From Linepithema humile (lineage: Eukaryota > Arthropoda > Insecta > Hymenoptera > Formicidae): a stretch of 64,000 nucleotides of DNA. Positions within the stretch are counted from its first letter, which is position 1, and the number at the start of each line of letters is the position of its first letter. Below the pieces are notes generated by a model that was given only the letters and a program-made list of their open reading frames with translations, had not been told where the DNA came from and did no database searches. The stretch covers positions 29,275,911-29,339,910 of the forward strand of contig NC_090132.1 of NCBI RefSeq assembly GCF_040581485.1, written 5' to 3'. Below, piece after piece: positions 27,101-42,100 of this stretch. A program made the translations under genes and the position numbers.

Positions 27101-30100
27101 GAAATTCTGATATTTTTAATATCAAATTTATTAATTATATTTGTAATAATTTCGACGTCTCTCGATATTTTTTACTTTTGAATCACGTACATTATAAAAT
27201 TTCAAAATTATCGTATGTGCAATCCAAATTTTGCGCTCGCGAGCAAAGAAAGATTAAAATTTCTCATAATACTTGACAAATATGTGATTGATGGTTATAG
27301 AAGATCTTTTGAACCGCTTTAGAAGCTGTTATCATTCTAATTCATTCTATAGTCAACTCGTGCATTTTTATAATGAGTTTTTTTATAATAAAGATGTTGC
27401 TCTCTCTATAATGCTTGGACGGAAACGACTCGTGGGACATTCATACTAGAAATAATGCAGATAGCGATAATAAGAATTTAAGTGACGTCGCACTATTGCA
27501 CCGCACTATTGCACTATTCGATTAGTCATACGAACTACTAACATGGCAACGTTCCTTGTCGACCCCTAGATCTCAAAATAGCTCCGGCCGACAAGTTTAA
27601 CCATGCACACATAGATATGTGTGTTCTCACATGGTATTACATGTCATATTCGTAAATGCAAATGTCGATGCAGATATGCATAAGATTGCCGCGAAATGTT
27701 GCAACACAGCTTGTCTGAGAAATAATAGTCCGTGACATGTTACGCGAGCAATTGTGCATACATTGACGCACATATGCAAATAAATACGTGAAAGCTGCGA
27801 AAATTATCGAGTCGTATAATGATCGCTTATTGTGCAAAGATAACATTGTAATTTGCGGCTGCAAAGAGTTTGCAGAACTAATTAGTAATATTGTCATTTT
27901 ATGTCTGTTTCCAGAGTTCGCGTTGAGTACTACGTGAACGAGAACACATTCAAGGAACGGCTGCAGTTGTACTTCATTAAGAATCAACGTTCCAGTAAGT
28001 AAAGACTCGTTACATTTTAGATTTTAAATATCACGACAGGTTTCTACGCGGAAAACTAACAAATTTTCTAGATTCAAACCTTACCGAAATTTATATAAAA
28101 ATGTGTGAGCATTTTTAAAAATATTGACTAATTTTATTTAAACTTTTTTATCGAAAATTGACGATGAAAAAATTTTATTGAAATATTTTACGCAAAATTT
28201 TCTCGTAATCAGAAAAGTGATTAAACTTATAGTTTAAAAAGAGAGTTTTATATTTGCATTTCATTTATATTTTAAACAGAGAGTTTTGCGTCATATTTTT
28301 CTGTTTATACAAATTTATTTGTCGTGATGCGATTGTCGTCATAATTGTAAAATTATTACACTTTGTGAATGGTATCACGTGCTGATATCGATACATTTGT
28401 AATATCACGTATCACACATCACGCGGGACAGATTTGCCGCCGTAAACTCATATCTGTACTTCTATCTTACGCTATTTGATAGCACTATTACAATCTATAT
28501 CATATCATGCTTGCATATAACATGCAAGCATATGTAGCGCTACGATCAAAATAATATCACGTTTTTATTTATATATATAATTTCCGTTTGATTAAATACA
28601 TTAAATGTTGATTCTCAATACTCCAAATACGATACGCAAATGTGTAATTAATAGTTAAATAATTGAAGGCAAAATGCAATATGTGTGAGCCGCGCGTAAG
28701 CCAAACTGATTAACTCCACGTTTTGCCATTTTTCCAATTTTAGTACCAAAGTACACGATTGGCGCTTAACTTTTCGTAAATAAAATAAATGAAGCTTTGT
28801 TTGATGGAGTTGGTTTGGCTTTTGAGCGGCTCATATTTCACGACGGAAATATTTTATATAAAATCGTGAGATATCTTTCGAGACAAATCCCAATGTGAAG
28901 TGCATCATCGTAAAATTGTTATATTTCTGCTAAATTTGTCGTGCCGCGGAAATAGCCGGATTGTCGACGACGTTCTTCCAGCGACTCCGCAAAGCGGTCT
29001 CGATTGCTTCCTTTCGGAATGGCGAAGCTGTTCTGAAGGCAATTTCGAGGATATCGCCGCCGTTGTCCTCGCGGATATCTCGAAAGTGCACGACCGCGCT
29101 CTTTCGGAGCTGATGACGGTAGCCGATAATAGATATTGTACTACCACGGATTTCTCTCTCTTCGGTATTGACCTTTATACCTGACCTGTGCATTAGGACG
29201 TCGTGAACCCGACAGATCAACGCTTTGTCGCCCTTTGTGGAGTTTGTTCGCGGGCAACTGGTTAAAGCACCTCGTTAAAACCACCTCGATGATCGGTCGA
29301 TACTTGGCCTAAGCTTAAGCCGGCCTTCGATCTCGGTCTTAACAAATCCGTATTACGTAACTTCTACAAGGCTTATAATAATAAACTGTGAGATGGCTTT
29401 CTCCATTATTTTGCTTCATAATTTGTGGACTCAGAACGTTAAGTGATCGTTTAGGCGTCATTATTTTGGACTCTATATTACACCCTGAAGTCAATAAATA
29501 TTTTTCTTATTCTTACAAATTTTTTTTGTAAAAATAATCGCAAAAAAAACTAGAAATCTAGATCTAAAAACTTTGAGAAGTTTTAAACATTTTGAATTTA
29601 TAAAATACATTTTATTTGAGGGAGCGTTTTTTTTTTACATAAGAGAAACCCAGTGTCAGATTTCATTACTTTTAGAGTAAAGATATTTTGGGAATCTTGG
29701 TGTCTTGAAAATATTTAGGTAAAGGAAACTATATGCTCATGCCTTCAAGGTATTTATACAAAGAGTTTATCGGTTGATAAAATAGTATGAGGCAATCTGT
29801 TTCTTTTGAAAAACTGTCCAAGTATAAGTTTAACATGTGTCGGAGCTTATATTTTTATGTATAAAAGAGAAAATGGAAGGGAAAACTTTTGTGTGTGTAG
29901 AAACATGTTTTATAAGAAAAATCGAACAATCTTTACAGCAGTGATGAAATTTTTGTTTCAGGTTTGAGGATACGACTTGCCAATCTCTTTTTCAAGCTGC
30001 TAACATGCTTCCTATATATATTCAGGGTTGTTACGGACCACGACCCAACATTTGCAGCATGGTAAGTTATTTACATTAAATATCTGAATATATTCTTTTT

Positions 30101-33100
30101 ACAAAACATGAGTTTTAAGTCAAACAAGTTTTGTCTTTATTCAATAGCAATTTTTCATTGTTGTTTCATTGCCTCTCTCTTCTCTTTCAACGTTCAATTT
30201 TCTTTCCATATTTATCACACGAATTATACTTTTTGTTTCATTTGTCTAACGCGAGAAAACAGAAACGCTATGTTATTTTGTGTATGTGTGCGGTACATAG
30301 AATGTTATAACTTTTCTGTATTTTCTTTCAATTACGAATTCCTTGGCCGCTATATGGAATATTTCTAACTCAAAAATTGTTATTTCTTTATTTGCATTAA
30401 AAAAATTTTTACATTAACAGAACAAATTCTTGTTAGCGAAGAAGTAAGAAATTAGAATAGAAAAAGATGCGAGAAATCTAGAATAATCTACGCCGGCAAT
30501 AACTGCCGTTAACTCTAAAAATACAGAAATTGCTTTATTTGATTTCATTCTTGCTTCCCGTTGTCGACGGAACGATTTTCTAGAAAAGTTTTATCTGCAC
30601 AGAAAGAAATTTATTCTAACGCGCATGCAACGCAATATTCATGCCCAATGTTACATAACGCTCCTATCATGGTTGAGAATATAGCAGATAAGCCGTGCAA
30701 TGAATACGATGCAGCGCGTTGTTGTTCGCTCATGTGAGAGAAACAGTGTTCTGGGGAGATTTTCCTCTCCACACATTTTCAAAAAGCTCACCACAACCGA
30801 TATTTTAATTCTGGATTATTTTTTTTATAATCAACATTCTAACATTTATATAATATATCACTATTGTCTTTTTTATAAATAAACGTTTAATAAATGTAAA
30901 GAAATAATTTTTTCATAAAAAATTTGATTAGAGAAATAATTAATTTTTAGGACTGTAATTATCGCGATTTAATATTTTATCATTCCTGAAATTTCTTGCC
31001 GATAGTTATTGTTTGTTAACATCTCTTCATTTAAATTTGACTAAAATTCGTTAATACTTGAAATACTTCCATGATTAAGTTCCCGATCAAATTTCCATAA
31101 GAAGCTATTAACTCCAAATTCTCCGGGGAAACTGTCGCTGACAGGAACGATGATCTTAGTGAGGCGTCTTGTGTACAAGTTCCGTGCGTCGATGCGGAAG
31201 TTTCAATAGAAAATAAGTTTTCGATCGTATACGCGTATAAACTTTTTTTTGGTATTCGATATCCTTTCTATTCTTCCATGCAACTTTCATTGATATCGGA
31301 GCGTATTTCTCGATATGATCCAAACGACACATTCGATATCGAAAACCTATTGAACTCGTCCGACTTTTGCACGCAAATATCACGCGACAATCCGTCCCAC
31401 CGTATCGACTTACTCATCCATCACTTACAATACTACTCTCTTTCTACTCTTTTTCTTTTTTTTTTTAGTTTCGGCTGCACAGCTGGCAACAAGACCGAGT
31501 TCCTCGCGTCGCAGAATTTGACGGAGGAGGAATTCCAGGAGCACCCGACCATCAATTGGGATGCGATTCTCTGGGTCAGAAGACCCTTAGAGCTGTGGGT
31601 GGTTCAAGTAATCCTTGCGATGGTATCGCTAACCGAGGCCTTGCTGCTTGCTTATCTCGGTTACAAGGTATGTCTCATCCTTCACTTCTACAAATAAATT
31701 TCATTATTATTATTACTCTTATTGCTATACTTTATTAGTTGAACTTATTAATCTACTATCTGAGCATACTTGTTATTTCATTGACTTGCTCTTAAATAGT
31801 TTTGTAGTTTGTACAATTGAAGTAATAGCGTAGAACAGTAATGCACATATTTTCGAAACTTTTTTTTATATATTCAGTAAATCTTTATTATGCACAATTA
31901 ACGTTTATATTGTACTCCAGTATGCATTATTTTATTATTTGTGCGGGTGCATATATTATAATTTAATAATTGATTGTGAAAAGCTATTTTATTATTGGAC
32001 AAAGTTTTATATTATTCATATTTTGATTAATTGTTATGTATAATTTGTATTTTATAAATTTATCTTTAAATATTGATATGATCTAGTAGTTTTGACAAGA
32101 TTTGCTTGCGATTAATAATTAAAAAATGTTATTTATATACGATATATTTATTTTCATCAAATATGTATTTGATGCATGATTCTGATATGAATTTAATATG
32201 TGCTTTCTTCTTTTTTCTACGTTCCTTCGTCGTCCTGCAATCTTTAAAATAAATTTGAGAAACATACATAAAATAATATAAATTTTTTTATAAATGAATC
32301 AGAAAGCGATTAATATGTGACTTATTAGTCCAAATTATGATCCACAATTTAATTATTCAGTTCAGAATCAATTGAATACATCGTATTGCGAGATTCATGT
32401 GTAATGCGAGCTATATATTTATTCTCGTGATTTGTTTGCTCAGAAAGAAAAATTCTGTCAACTAGCTTCGAATTACAAAGTCTTACATTGGAGCTCGAAA
32501 GTTTAAAGAAAATTAATTAAGGGAACGCCACGATATCTCCGACTAATAAAAAAATGATACGAAATTGTTTATAAACATTAATTTAAAATATTTCTCATCT
32601 TTTTTCACACTCACTCGCTCTCTCTCGCTCTCTGACACACACATATTCTTATAGAGTAGTGATGATATATGAATAAAATTTTAGATTAGTTTTCTGTGAA
32701 CACTAATAACTTAGAGAATGAAAAAAAAAGATAACTTATGTAAAATCATCATTTGATCTCGCCGTATTTTTACTCGGCGATAAGTTTTCACGCGCGTGCA
32801 GAATTCGCGATATAATCTGCAACGGTCTGTAGCAAGTTTGTCACGCTATTCACTAATCGAGCATTCCGGTGATAAGCCGATAACGTTTCATCGATAACGC
32901 GGAGGCGTGCTATATATTATCAAATGTGCCGTTATGAAATTTTATAATACAATATTCTTCTTGCTACGAACTTAAAGTGCACGGACTTGCAGTTAATAAA
33001 GTATAGCCATTTTGAATTTCTTTAGAATGAATTCCGACATTTTATCTAAGATAGTCTCATTGAATATTACTCGTAATTTCTGTCACGAGAAACAATTTTT

Positions 33101-36100
33101 CATCATTTAAATTAAATTTTTCTCATATTTCTCATGTTTTATTCTTTTTAATTTTCAATTTTTTGAAGTGAAGAATAAATTGATGTTTGTAATAAAATCA
33201 AAATAGGGGATGTAAATAATATCGCAAGTCTGATGCCATAAATTTAACTCATATTATTTATGAACGTATCTTTCGCTACCTTTCGAAATGTTCCGATCAT
33301 CGAAGTCTCCGACAGGCGCAACAATTATTGAAATCTCCGCATAACGCTTACACAAATGCATTTAATAAGTTATATTTCTGTTTATCCGAGCACAATTCTG
33401 ATTTAACTTGATACCTTTAACAAAACTGTCTCTATCTCAGAAGATTGATGTGCCAATGATTAACAAGAATACAATTGTTTATTGACACTTGTGACTTATC
33501 GATATTTTTCGCAAGACAATAACTGAAACTAAAAATAAAAAAATATCGGTATCTTATATCATTCAGCATCCTTAGATTTTCGCGAAAGTCCGGATGTGGT
33601 TGCCGGTGTTGTGGCTTCGGCAGTCACCTTGAGTTAGCAGCAGCTGTGCACTTCGCAAAATCGCATCAAGCTTTACTACTTGTGAGTTTAGTCACGAGTT
33701 GTGGAGTGGCTCGATGTCGAAGCTCCTTCGGGATCTGCCGGATTCGAGAATTAGCGGAGTCTTGTACGGATGCAACGTCGGCGCTACACATCGGCCGTGC
33801 TGTGTATAATATAATCGCGGCCCCGTCGATCTGTGAAGGGAAACAAATTGTAATCTAGCTCATAACTAATGAATTCTGGACTACACTTTACTCTTATACA
33901 GACTCGCGCGAACATTTTTCCGCCCTCGATTGCCTCTTGTTCTCTTTCTCTCTCTTTTTCTCACCGGCGATGCTGCGCCCGTCATTCTCGATTTACGAAG
34001 ACTCCCCTTTTATCGGGTTTGAGAAGAAACTAAAGGCATCGCAAATGGAATTTAAAGAGTCATCGTTAGCTGCATCGATGTGTGCGGAATTACTTGGCGT
34101 CTCACGGCGAATTAGTTCAAAGCAAACTCATTCTGCTAAAAGCAGGTCTTAAAAATCCGTTTCGATCCTTTAAGTAACATAATACTCTAAATTTTCTTAA
34201 ATTACCGTATTGTGAAGTTAATCTCTGTAAAGAGATGAAAAAAATCTCTAGAGAAGAGGTGAGAATTTCGAAGTGATAAATATTCTTAAAAGAAGATTTA
34301 ATCGGGGAATATAATACAAATAATATAATAAACGATCTATTCTTGAATTTTTATTATAAAAAACAATTCATATTGCTATATTTTTCTCAGACAAGACTCT
34401 AATAAATTTTGTCTCTAATCTCACAATTAGTCAAACAAATTACGTTAAGATCAATGCAATGTTAACATCAGTAGATAGTGAAATGTATTTCAGCATTTTG
34501 AAATATTTTTCATTGAGCAATCAATTTTGAGTAGTTTTTATTATTTATTCGGGTCTTCATTCATTTTTAGGGGATTTATTTTCATATCTTTTACTTTCTA
34601 ATTGTTTTGTACGATTATGTATCACGTCTATCTCAATTTTATCACATATTATGCTAAATAAAATGCTTCATCTCTACGCTGTGTCGTGTGGAATCATTGT
34701 AGTAATAAAGACCGACGAGTCAAAGGAAAACGTCGTTAACGCAGGATTATTTTCCTCGAGATTCTTTGTTCTCGCGCGCTTTTATTTCGGAAGCATTATT
34801 GTCGACATTGCCAAGGTGATTACGCTCACAGATTGCTACATATTAAAGTCAATAAGAAACAAATTACACAAAGCAGATTTGTTTAAATGCAGGAAAAATG
34901 TTTTTGTGAGATGTCGTTGTACAGTTTACATTTAAAATGCAAATGAATGAACAAAATTTCCACAATTTTAACACGATACCTATGCGACTTAATTATGTCT
35001 AATCTTTTTATTAATAACATTTTTAAGAAAAATCGAACTCTGTAACTAGTAATTTTCTTATTTACGCGCGCACATATATTGCAAATTTCATTGAAAATAG
35101 AGATGTTGACTATATAAAGTTAAGTCACAATGTGATAACACATTCACCAGGTGAACAGTATGAAGTCACATTAAAATCATATTTCGTAATCACACAACTT
35201 CATTCTGAAACATATCGAAGTTCAATATTATATATATATATACGAATACAAAAAAATCACGAAAGATTATAAATATTTTACTGAAAGCATCAAAAGCGAA
35301 AAATCTCTTTAGATTTTTCCTCAGAAAAGTTACGTTCATGTGACTTAACATAGTGTACCTTTGAGGTGCTCAAATATGTATATGTATGTATGAGAGCCGC
35401 ATATAAATGGGAGTTTACCGAATGGCTGCGTGGATTCGAAGGAATCCCTCGTCAGAACGCGGGCAGATCCTGCAATCCTCTCGTAATCGTTTGTACGGGG
35501 TCTCGCTTGTACGAGTCCCGCTTGGCGAGTCGTTTGTGGGGTGCAACCACTGGCTTTTGTACACCAGCTCATTGAGCACGCTTTTCCAAAGAAATTTCAA
35601 CCTACTTTAGAGCTAAAGTAAAGGATTTGCAGTGACGAAGATGTGCGAAAGCTCTTTAGGCCAAAGTAATCCGATAGAAATTATGTCTCGCGCACGGAGA
35701 CTTTTCGTTATAAATTTTTGTCATGTTAAATAAGAACGAGGGGATCAGACTCAACGGTCGTTTAGAATATTCCGTACATTGTCGTGTTTATCTGAATATA
35801 TCCGTGGGTGTGCATTTGTGGTTCCACGCAGCAAATTAAATTTATTTTATATTGCAAGATGCATTATGAAAAAATTTATTCCCAATTACTGTTTTCTTTC
35901 TTATGAGACGTTTTATTTTTCTTTCTTGCGAGTTTTACTTTGTTCAAACGTAAAGACGTAAAAGATTGCAAAAACTCATGACGTCGCGTTTCGTTGCTTT
36001 TGATCTTTTGAGATTTAAATCCCGAATCCATATGAGTGGGCGAAATTGTAAAAGTAGAAGTCAGAAGTAAAAGTTTCGAGTTATATATAGATAGTTAATG

Positions 36101-39100
36101 GGATAACGAAATAGTCGTTCTCTTCCAACAGTGAGTTAGTTTTCTTTAATTATTTGTTTTCGAATCGCTAACCTTAGTGATTATTGCATACTTCAGTGTT
36201 AAAAGAATCGAAAAAAATTTTAATGCAATTAAAATTGTTTCAAGCTTATTTCTTTTTAAAGAAATATTTGTAATTACACGTATGAAAATGTGAAAAAAAT
36301 GTAACAAAATATAAGTTACTGTACATTATTTATTTTTCTGTTTTTTTTCCTCTAGAAAAGAAATCTTGTATAAAATGGAAAGTTTAATAAAATTTACGCA
36401 GGACGGAATGTCTATAACATAAAAGCAATTTTTCAAGATAATTCTTTAAGAAGAGGAGAAAAAATAGAACAATATTGTCATGCTGTTATAAAACTTATAC
36501 ATTTATTATATGACAGGTATTGTTATTTAAAGCGGTAGGTTTTATGCAGGCAAAATGTGGCATCTATTTATTTTCTAGTAAAAAGTTACAGTATATGCCA
36601 TGTTGAATGCTGCTGAATATATTTTTTGTAAAAAAGATGTTAATTAGAAAGCGGGTATTTTAAGACACTTTTCATAATGTGTCAATTTACGACATATATT
36701 TCTCAGCATTTAAATGAATTATTGAAGACAGAAAACACATACATTTGGATTTTTATTTTATGATCACTTTTTTTTTACTTTTTAGTTTTTTTATTTCTAC
36801 ATAGTTAAATATTTTACATTTGAAGTATTAGGTAGATATAACTTTTAATTAAATAATTTGCAAATATTTAAACTTTAAATTTGTTATAATTTGAAAAGTG
36901 ATGATACGATATTTTTATGCACGAAAAAATACTCAACTCTACAATTACAAGATATACATCATTATGATAAATTATGCTAGAAATTGTAAAGAATCTTGGT
37001 AAACAAAATGTTAGGTCAACAATACGATGAAGATTTGTTGCAAAAAGATTTTATCTTTGCATAAATAAAGGATATATCTCGTTTTAATTAGGAACTTACT
37101 TTGAATGCGAAGCTTTTATCAAGATAAAGAGTCAGCTGTTAATGTCAAAGAGACGCGTAATATGATGAAAGGTCGTGGTCTGAACAAAATTGTAATATAC
37201 GCGTCACGTTCTCGATGAAGTGCAAGAGATATAGCTACACAGTCAACAGTTCCGACGAGCTCCGACAATAAGGCGAAGAAGTTCTTGATCTGATTACGCT
37301 CGTATTCACCTTTTCTGTTTCGCGACTAAAGTTAATTACTGCCAGCACTGATGCGGCAAATGATATTTTTTATGAAGCAATCCGGAGAACATAATTTGCA
37401 ATTAATTCTTTTACAACTCCTCGCGCTCAACGCGCCATAACAATCTTAGAAATCGTTTTGACGATTAAATAAAATTACGAGCATCAAACTCGTTAAAAAT
37501 TTAATAACAATTAAATGAATTATCGTGTTTATTTATAAATAATTACTGCTGTTATACTTTCGAGATTGATTTTCAGATAATGCAGGACGGCGAATATGCA
37601 TGTTTACTTTCGGAACGTTATTCACAGTTCCTACATTGATAAAATTGTCGCTGGGTATGTTGAGCTGTCTTTGTAATGTTCGCAGGGAAATGTCTGGCAG
37701 CAGCTTCTATCCTTCCACTTCATCCTGGAATTGGTTAACACCATCCCATTCACAATTACGGTGAGTTGTTTTACACATTTATATCTTTATATTTCTTTTA
37801 TATATTTATATAAATTTAATTTCTGCTATTATTAATTATTAACAATATAATATTTTTCTATGCGTATTATTTTTAATTTTCACATTGAATTTTGTTTGGC
37901 ATATGAACAATTATTAAATCGCCGGTTTGTACAAAATTTCGTATAATTATAATATTTTATGTAAATTATGTGATGTAAAGAATGTAATTGTATTTTTTTT
38001 AAGTAAAATAATCAAAACGTACAATTTTTTTTATATTACCTGTAATTATCTGTTTTTAACATAAATAGAAGGGAAATCTTGATAATGTCGAAAAAATAAA
38101 GTTTACGAGTTACAAAACACATAATCAATGACACATTTGCGTGAAAATATGCGAACTTTATTCGCAAACAAGTTGTATATTTCTGATGTATCGATTTTTG
38201 CACATCCCATAGGGAATGACCTTTATCTCATGATGGACAGTACATAACGACATTACGTGTACTCGGTATTGCGTTTTGGAATTTAATTAGTTTAACCTCA
38301 TTAGTTTTGGATCATATAATAGCATTCACATAGCACGTAAATTGGCTACACAAATTGCTTGTTTCACTCGTACATGTATCTTCTACAATAGTTATTAAAG
38401 AATTAAAGTTGTTTTCAAAACTATAATAACATTTGGAGAACAAATTAATTAACTTTGTAAAATTTAGTACAATTAATATATCTTTATTCCTATATTCTGT
38501 TGCGTATATTGAAGTAATATTCTTTTATCATTCTTTATAATCGCATTTTCTTAATTTAACAAATATTATTTTATTTATTAAAAAATTCGTTTCGAAAAAA
38601 AGATTAATTATAAGCAAAAGTTTATTTTATAATGTTTTAAACTTTACGTTTCAAAATGCGTTTCAACGTTTTTAAATCACGGCAGGTACGAACATAAAAA
38701 TATGAAATGAAAAGTATTTTAATAATGCTTAGACTTACATTTTTACATGTTATGGTTAATTTCCGTAAAAATCGGACTGCACACTAGAATTTGGTACGTA
38801 AGCTCTCTGCCGTTAGCATAATGGCGGTCTTTGATGCTGGGAAGCAAGTATAATGAGCAAACTCTAGTTTGGACCAAGCAACCGCGTTCATTGTTTGCAA
38901 CGCAAATATCTGCGACTGACTGATAACAGACGTAGCTTTTATGATTACCACGCACGGTACAGATCATGGATTGATGAATGCTTGCCCAACTAATGAGTTA
39001 ATTATTGAGATCCAAGATAAGTTAAATGTTTAATAAAAAAAAGAGGGATAAGGTAACCCAGATTTGTCGATAAAATCCGAACTGCGACTGATATAAACGT

Positions 39101-42100
39101 ACGCAATTCTATTACAGTCTACACCGAGATAATCTTCTTTTTCCAGTTTTTTTACGATTGAATACTCGATTACAAAAAACATTATTTTCATTGATTGAAC
39201 TAAAAGCAATAAAACAGTTAAATTTGATTCTTTTTAATTAACGATTAATTTTTTTAATTAACGTATCACATAATGATATTAAAATGCCAAGCTACTTTTC
39301 TGAGAAACTAGGACAGAGCTAATTAATTTTGTAATAAATATGCAAGTCATTGAAAATACAATATGTAAATTACATATACAAATGTTAAGTAAAAAAATTT
39401 GTGACATTTAGATATATAAATAAATATTAGGTGAAAGGCGGTTTAACTTTGTTTCATTTTTCCAGTTATTATATCCACCAATGAGAAATCTGTTTATTCC
39501 GGTGTTCCTAAACTGCTGGTTGGCGAAACATTCCCTGGAGAATATGTTTGTGAGTAGCTCATCTAATCCGGTCGTAACTTATGTGAAATTTAAATTTACT
39601 TTGTGATCGACGTAATTGGTAATCACATTTCAGAACGATCTACACAGGGCGATGCAAAAGTCTCAATCGGCGTTGAGTCAGCAGCTAATGATCCTTAGTG
39701 CTACATTACTGTGCCTTGTCTTTACTAGGTGAGTACTCTAAAAAAAAAAAGAATAGAATAACATTGCCACATAATACACAATTTTAAGAACTTTCTTCCG
39801 GAGTGAAGAAAAAATACTTGTTTATAAGAGAATTATAATTCTTTATTTGTGTTTTTTTTAAATAAACGATAATTATAAAAGTTGGAATAATTTTAAACAT
39901 TCTTTGTAAAATATTTATGCAGTATTCACAAAATTACACATCACAAAATTAAATTTGATTGATATTTCAGTAAGTTAGAATTGATTGATGAATCTATAGA
40001 TAAAATGACGCAATATATTATTATATACATATCTTTCAACGTGTAAACACAATCTTGATGAAAAACACTAATTAAAATAGTATATTTTATTTTCATAATA
40101 TTATTAGTTTAACGAGATAACGTGACGTTGAGTATTTTAAAGGAAATATTAATTCCAAATGCAACCTTTTTCGAATACTCTGTTCTCTGTTTCTCTGTTT
40201 GTGCCGTACGTCGTTAATTGTTTACCGAATTACAGTCAATGTTTACCGGCTGTTGTTTGGCAGTTATGGACTAAGTTTCCTGGACAGGAATTGTGTGGGG
40301 ATAAACTTCGGTTAAGCCAGAGTAAATGTTTGGCGTACCGCAGACATCTAATTACTAAAGCTTTATTGCGTCCGTAAATGTATACGAGTCTTCGTCATGA
40401 AATGTTACAATTGAAATCATAGTTAATTAACGTTACAGTTTGCATAAACAGACAGCACAATGATTAATACTTTTTTAATAACTTCAGTATCATAATTTTT
40501 TAAATTTTGCATATTTTATTACATTTGCTTTCATAATAATATTAATTGAGACAAAATTGAAAAAACTAAATTTTTGTTATTTTTTTCTCAGTTTTTTTTT
40601 TTTTTTTGTTTGTTTTGAATACACTTTTCGGACATTGTAAATATTTTAATGTCACGTGCGCTGTAATTAACAGAGATAATTGCGCGAATAGACTCGTGAA
40701 GATCACTTTGTTCTCTTTGTTCTACTTACTTCATTCATCAAAGATACATTCCTAGCGGGACAACTTGAGTTTTCAGAAAGTAAGTTTTTAGGGAGAATTA
40801 ACTGACAATGAGAAGAATGGTCCAACATTCTTGAACTTTTAGTCAGTTTTAATTTCTAAGTAACAGGATTTCATGCAATTTTTTTATTTGATCGGAAAAG
40901 TCGTTTGATTACATAAAATATAAACGTATGAAAGAAATTATATGTAAAATATAAAAAATTTTAAAAAGGCAATAGTATCAATCGTGTTGATGCAGAAATT
41001 GTTAAGTAAACAGTCTTTGAATTTGATAATAATTAGTATTATAATATGTTAATTATCGACAAATTTATTTGAACCGGTAATATTAAATGGACATATATCT
41101 AGTCAAATATCAATTTCGCGTTTCCATATTCGATTAACAATAAACTGCGATATCGGCGCCATCCGCTTCGTTATTAAAGTGAATGAATTAGGAGAAATTG
41201 TCGCGTGAAACTATCTCGTATTTCACTCAATATTGCTCTCATTTGTTTCATTTGCCACGCGCTTGCACGTGAGTCTCAATCCTCAATTCAATTTTCCTTG
41301 CGTGAATTTCGGTTCATTAATTAAAACATTGTTAAAGAATTCTTATTGTTACGGAATTATAAAAACAAACATTGGTCTTTGTGTGCACAATTCTATAATT
41401 TAGAAGGAATAACTTTACCAATCAATTTTACTTTAATTATACGTATAAATTAGTACGATTTTATGTGCAGCATCCAGTAGTAATTTGAGTGGCTCGGTTT
41501 GAAAATATTCAGTCGAAAAGTATCCATACAAACTCTACTTATTGGATAAATTATTAAGTTTGAAAATACAAAATTATGTCGTTATCTCAAGATTGATTTA
41601 ATTCGAAGGATTTACAATTTGCATGCAAACACTCGCGAATTGTTATTTGCGACGGATTTAAGTCGTGATACCGCCATGATGAAGTTTCCGTCATGGCATT
41701 TGCGAACGCGTTATTTAAGTTTAGGTACATAATGTATTTCATTTGCCAGCGTGCAGGACTTATTGTATTATCCGAATAACGAGAAAAGTTTCCCGGCCGG
41801 AGTAGGAGTTCCCATTTACGAAATCAGGCCGTGGATGACTGCAGTTCGTCTTGTTTAATCTTCTAATAAAGCTGGATTTATAAACGACGGCGCAGAGAAA
41901 GTCTAGATTGCGAAAATAAACAAATCGTTTGCATGCGTAATGTCGCTGCAATTTTGGAAAAGTGTTCGCATAATTCGCACGTTCAATAAACTAGTAAAAG
42001 TTAGGAAGACGTATGAATATCGACATACATTATGAACAATGATCAAACGCTAATTAAAAAAACAATTATGTAATAAATCTTTAATTTGAACGAGTCTGGA

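Larger units (their letters stand above)
3177..27914 (+). other. Intron 1 (about 24.7 kb)
   Basis: Mostly AT-rich DNA with many poly-A/T stretches. I found no further channel exon and no other convincing gene. Scattered GC-richer islands (about 12000-12330, 14540-14770, 15230-15590, 17380-17600, 18390-18730, 24540-24960, 26580-27010) carry short overlapping ORFs on both strands with no recognisable protein. Two perfect hairpins (12215-12235, 17184-17205), a 37-bp tandem duplication (22330-22402) and a CRE/MEF2/CCAAT cluster (26727-26967) are listed separately. Long 5' introns of neuronal channel genes commonly hold enhancers and alternative promoters. Confidence 0.6.

Noticed and set aside
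31278..31468. N-terminal extension of exon 4
   Set aside because: The frame is open into intron 3, but the polypyrimidine tract and TTAG acceptor at 31468, and the exact phase match to exon 3, define the exon start.
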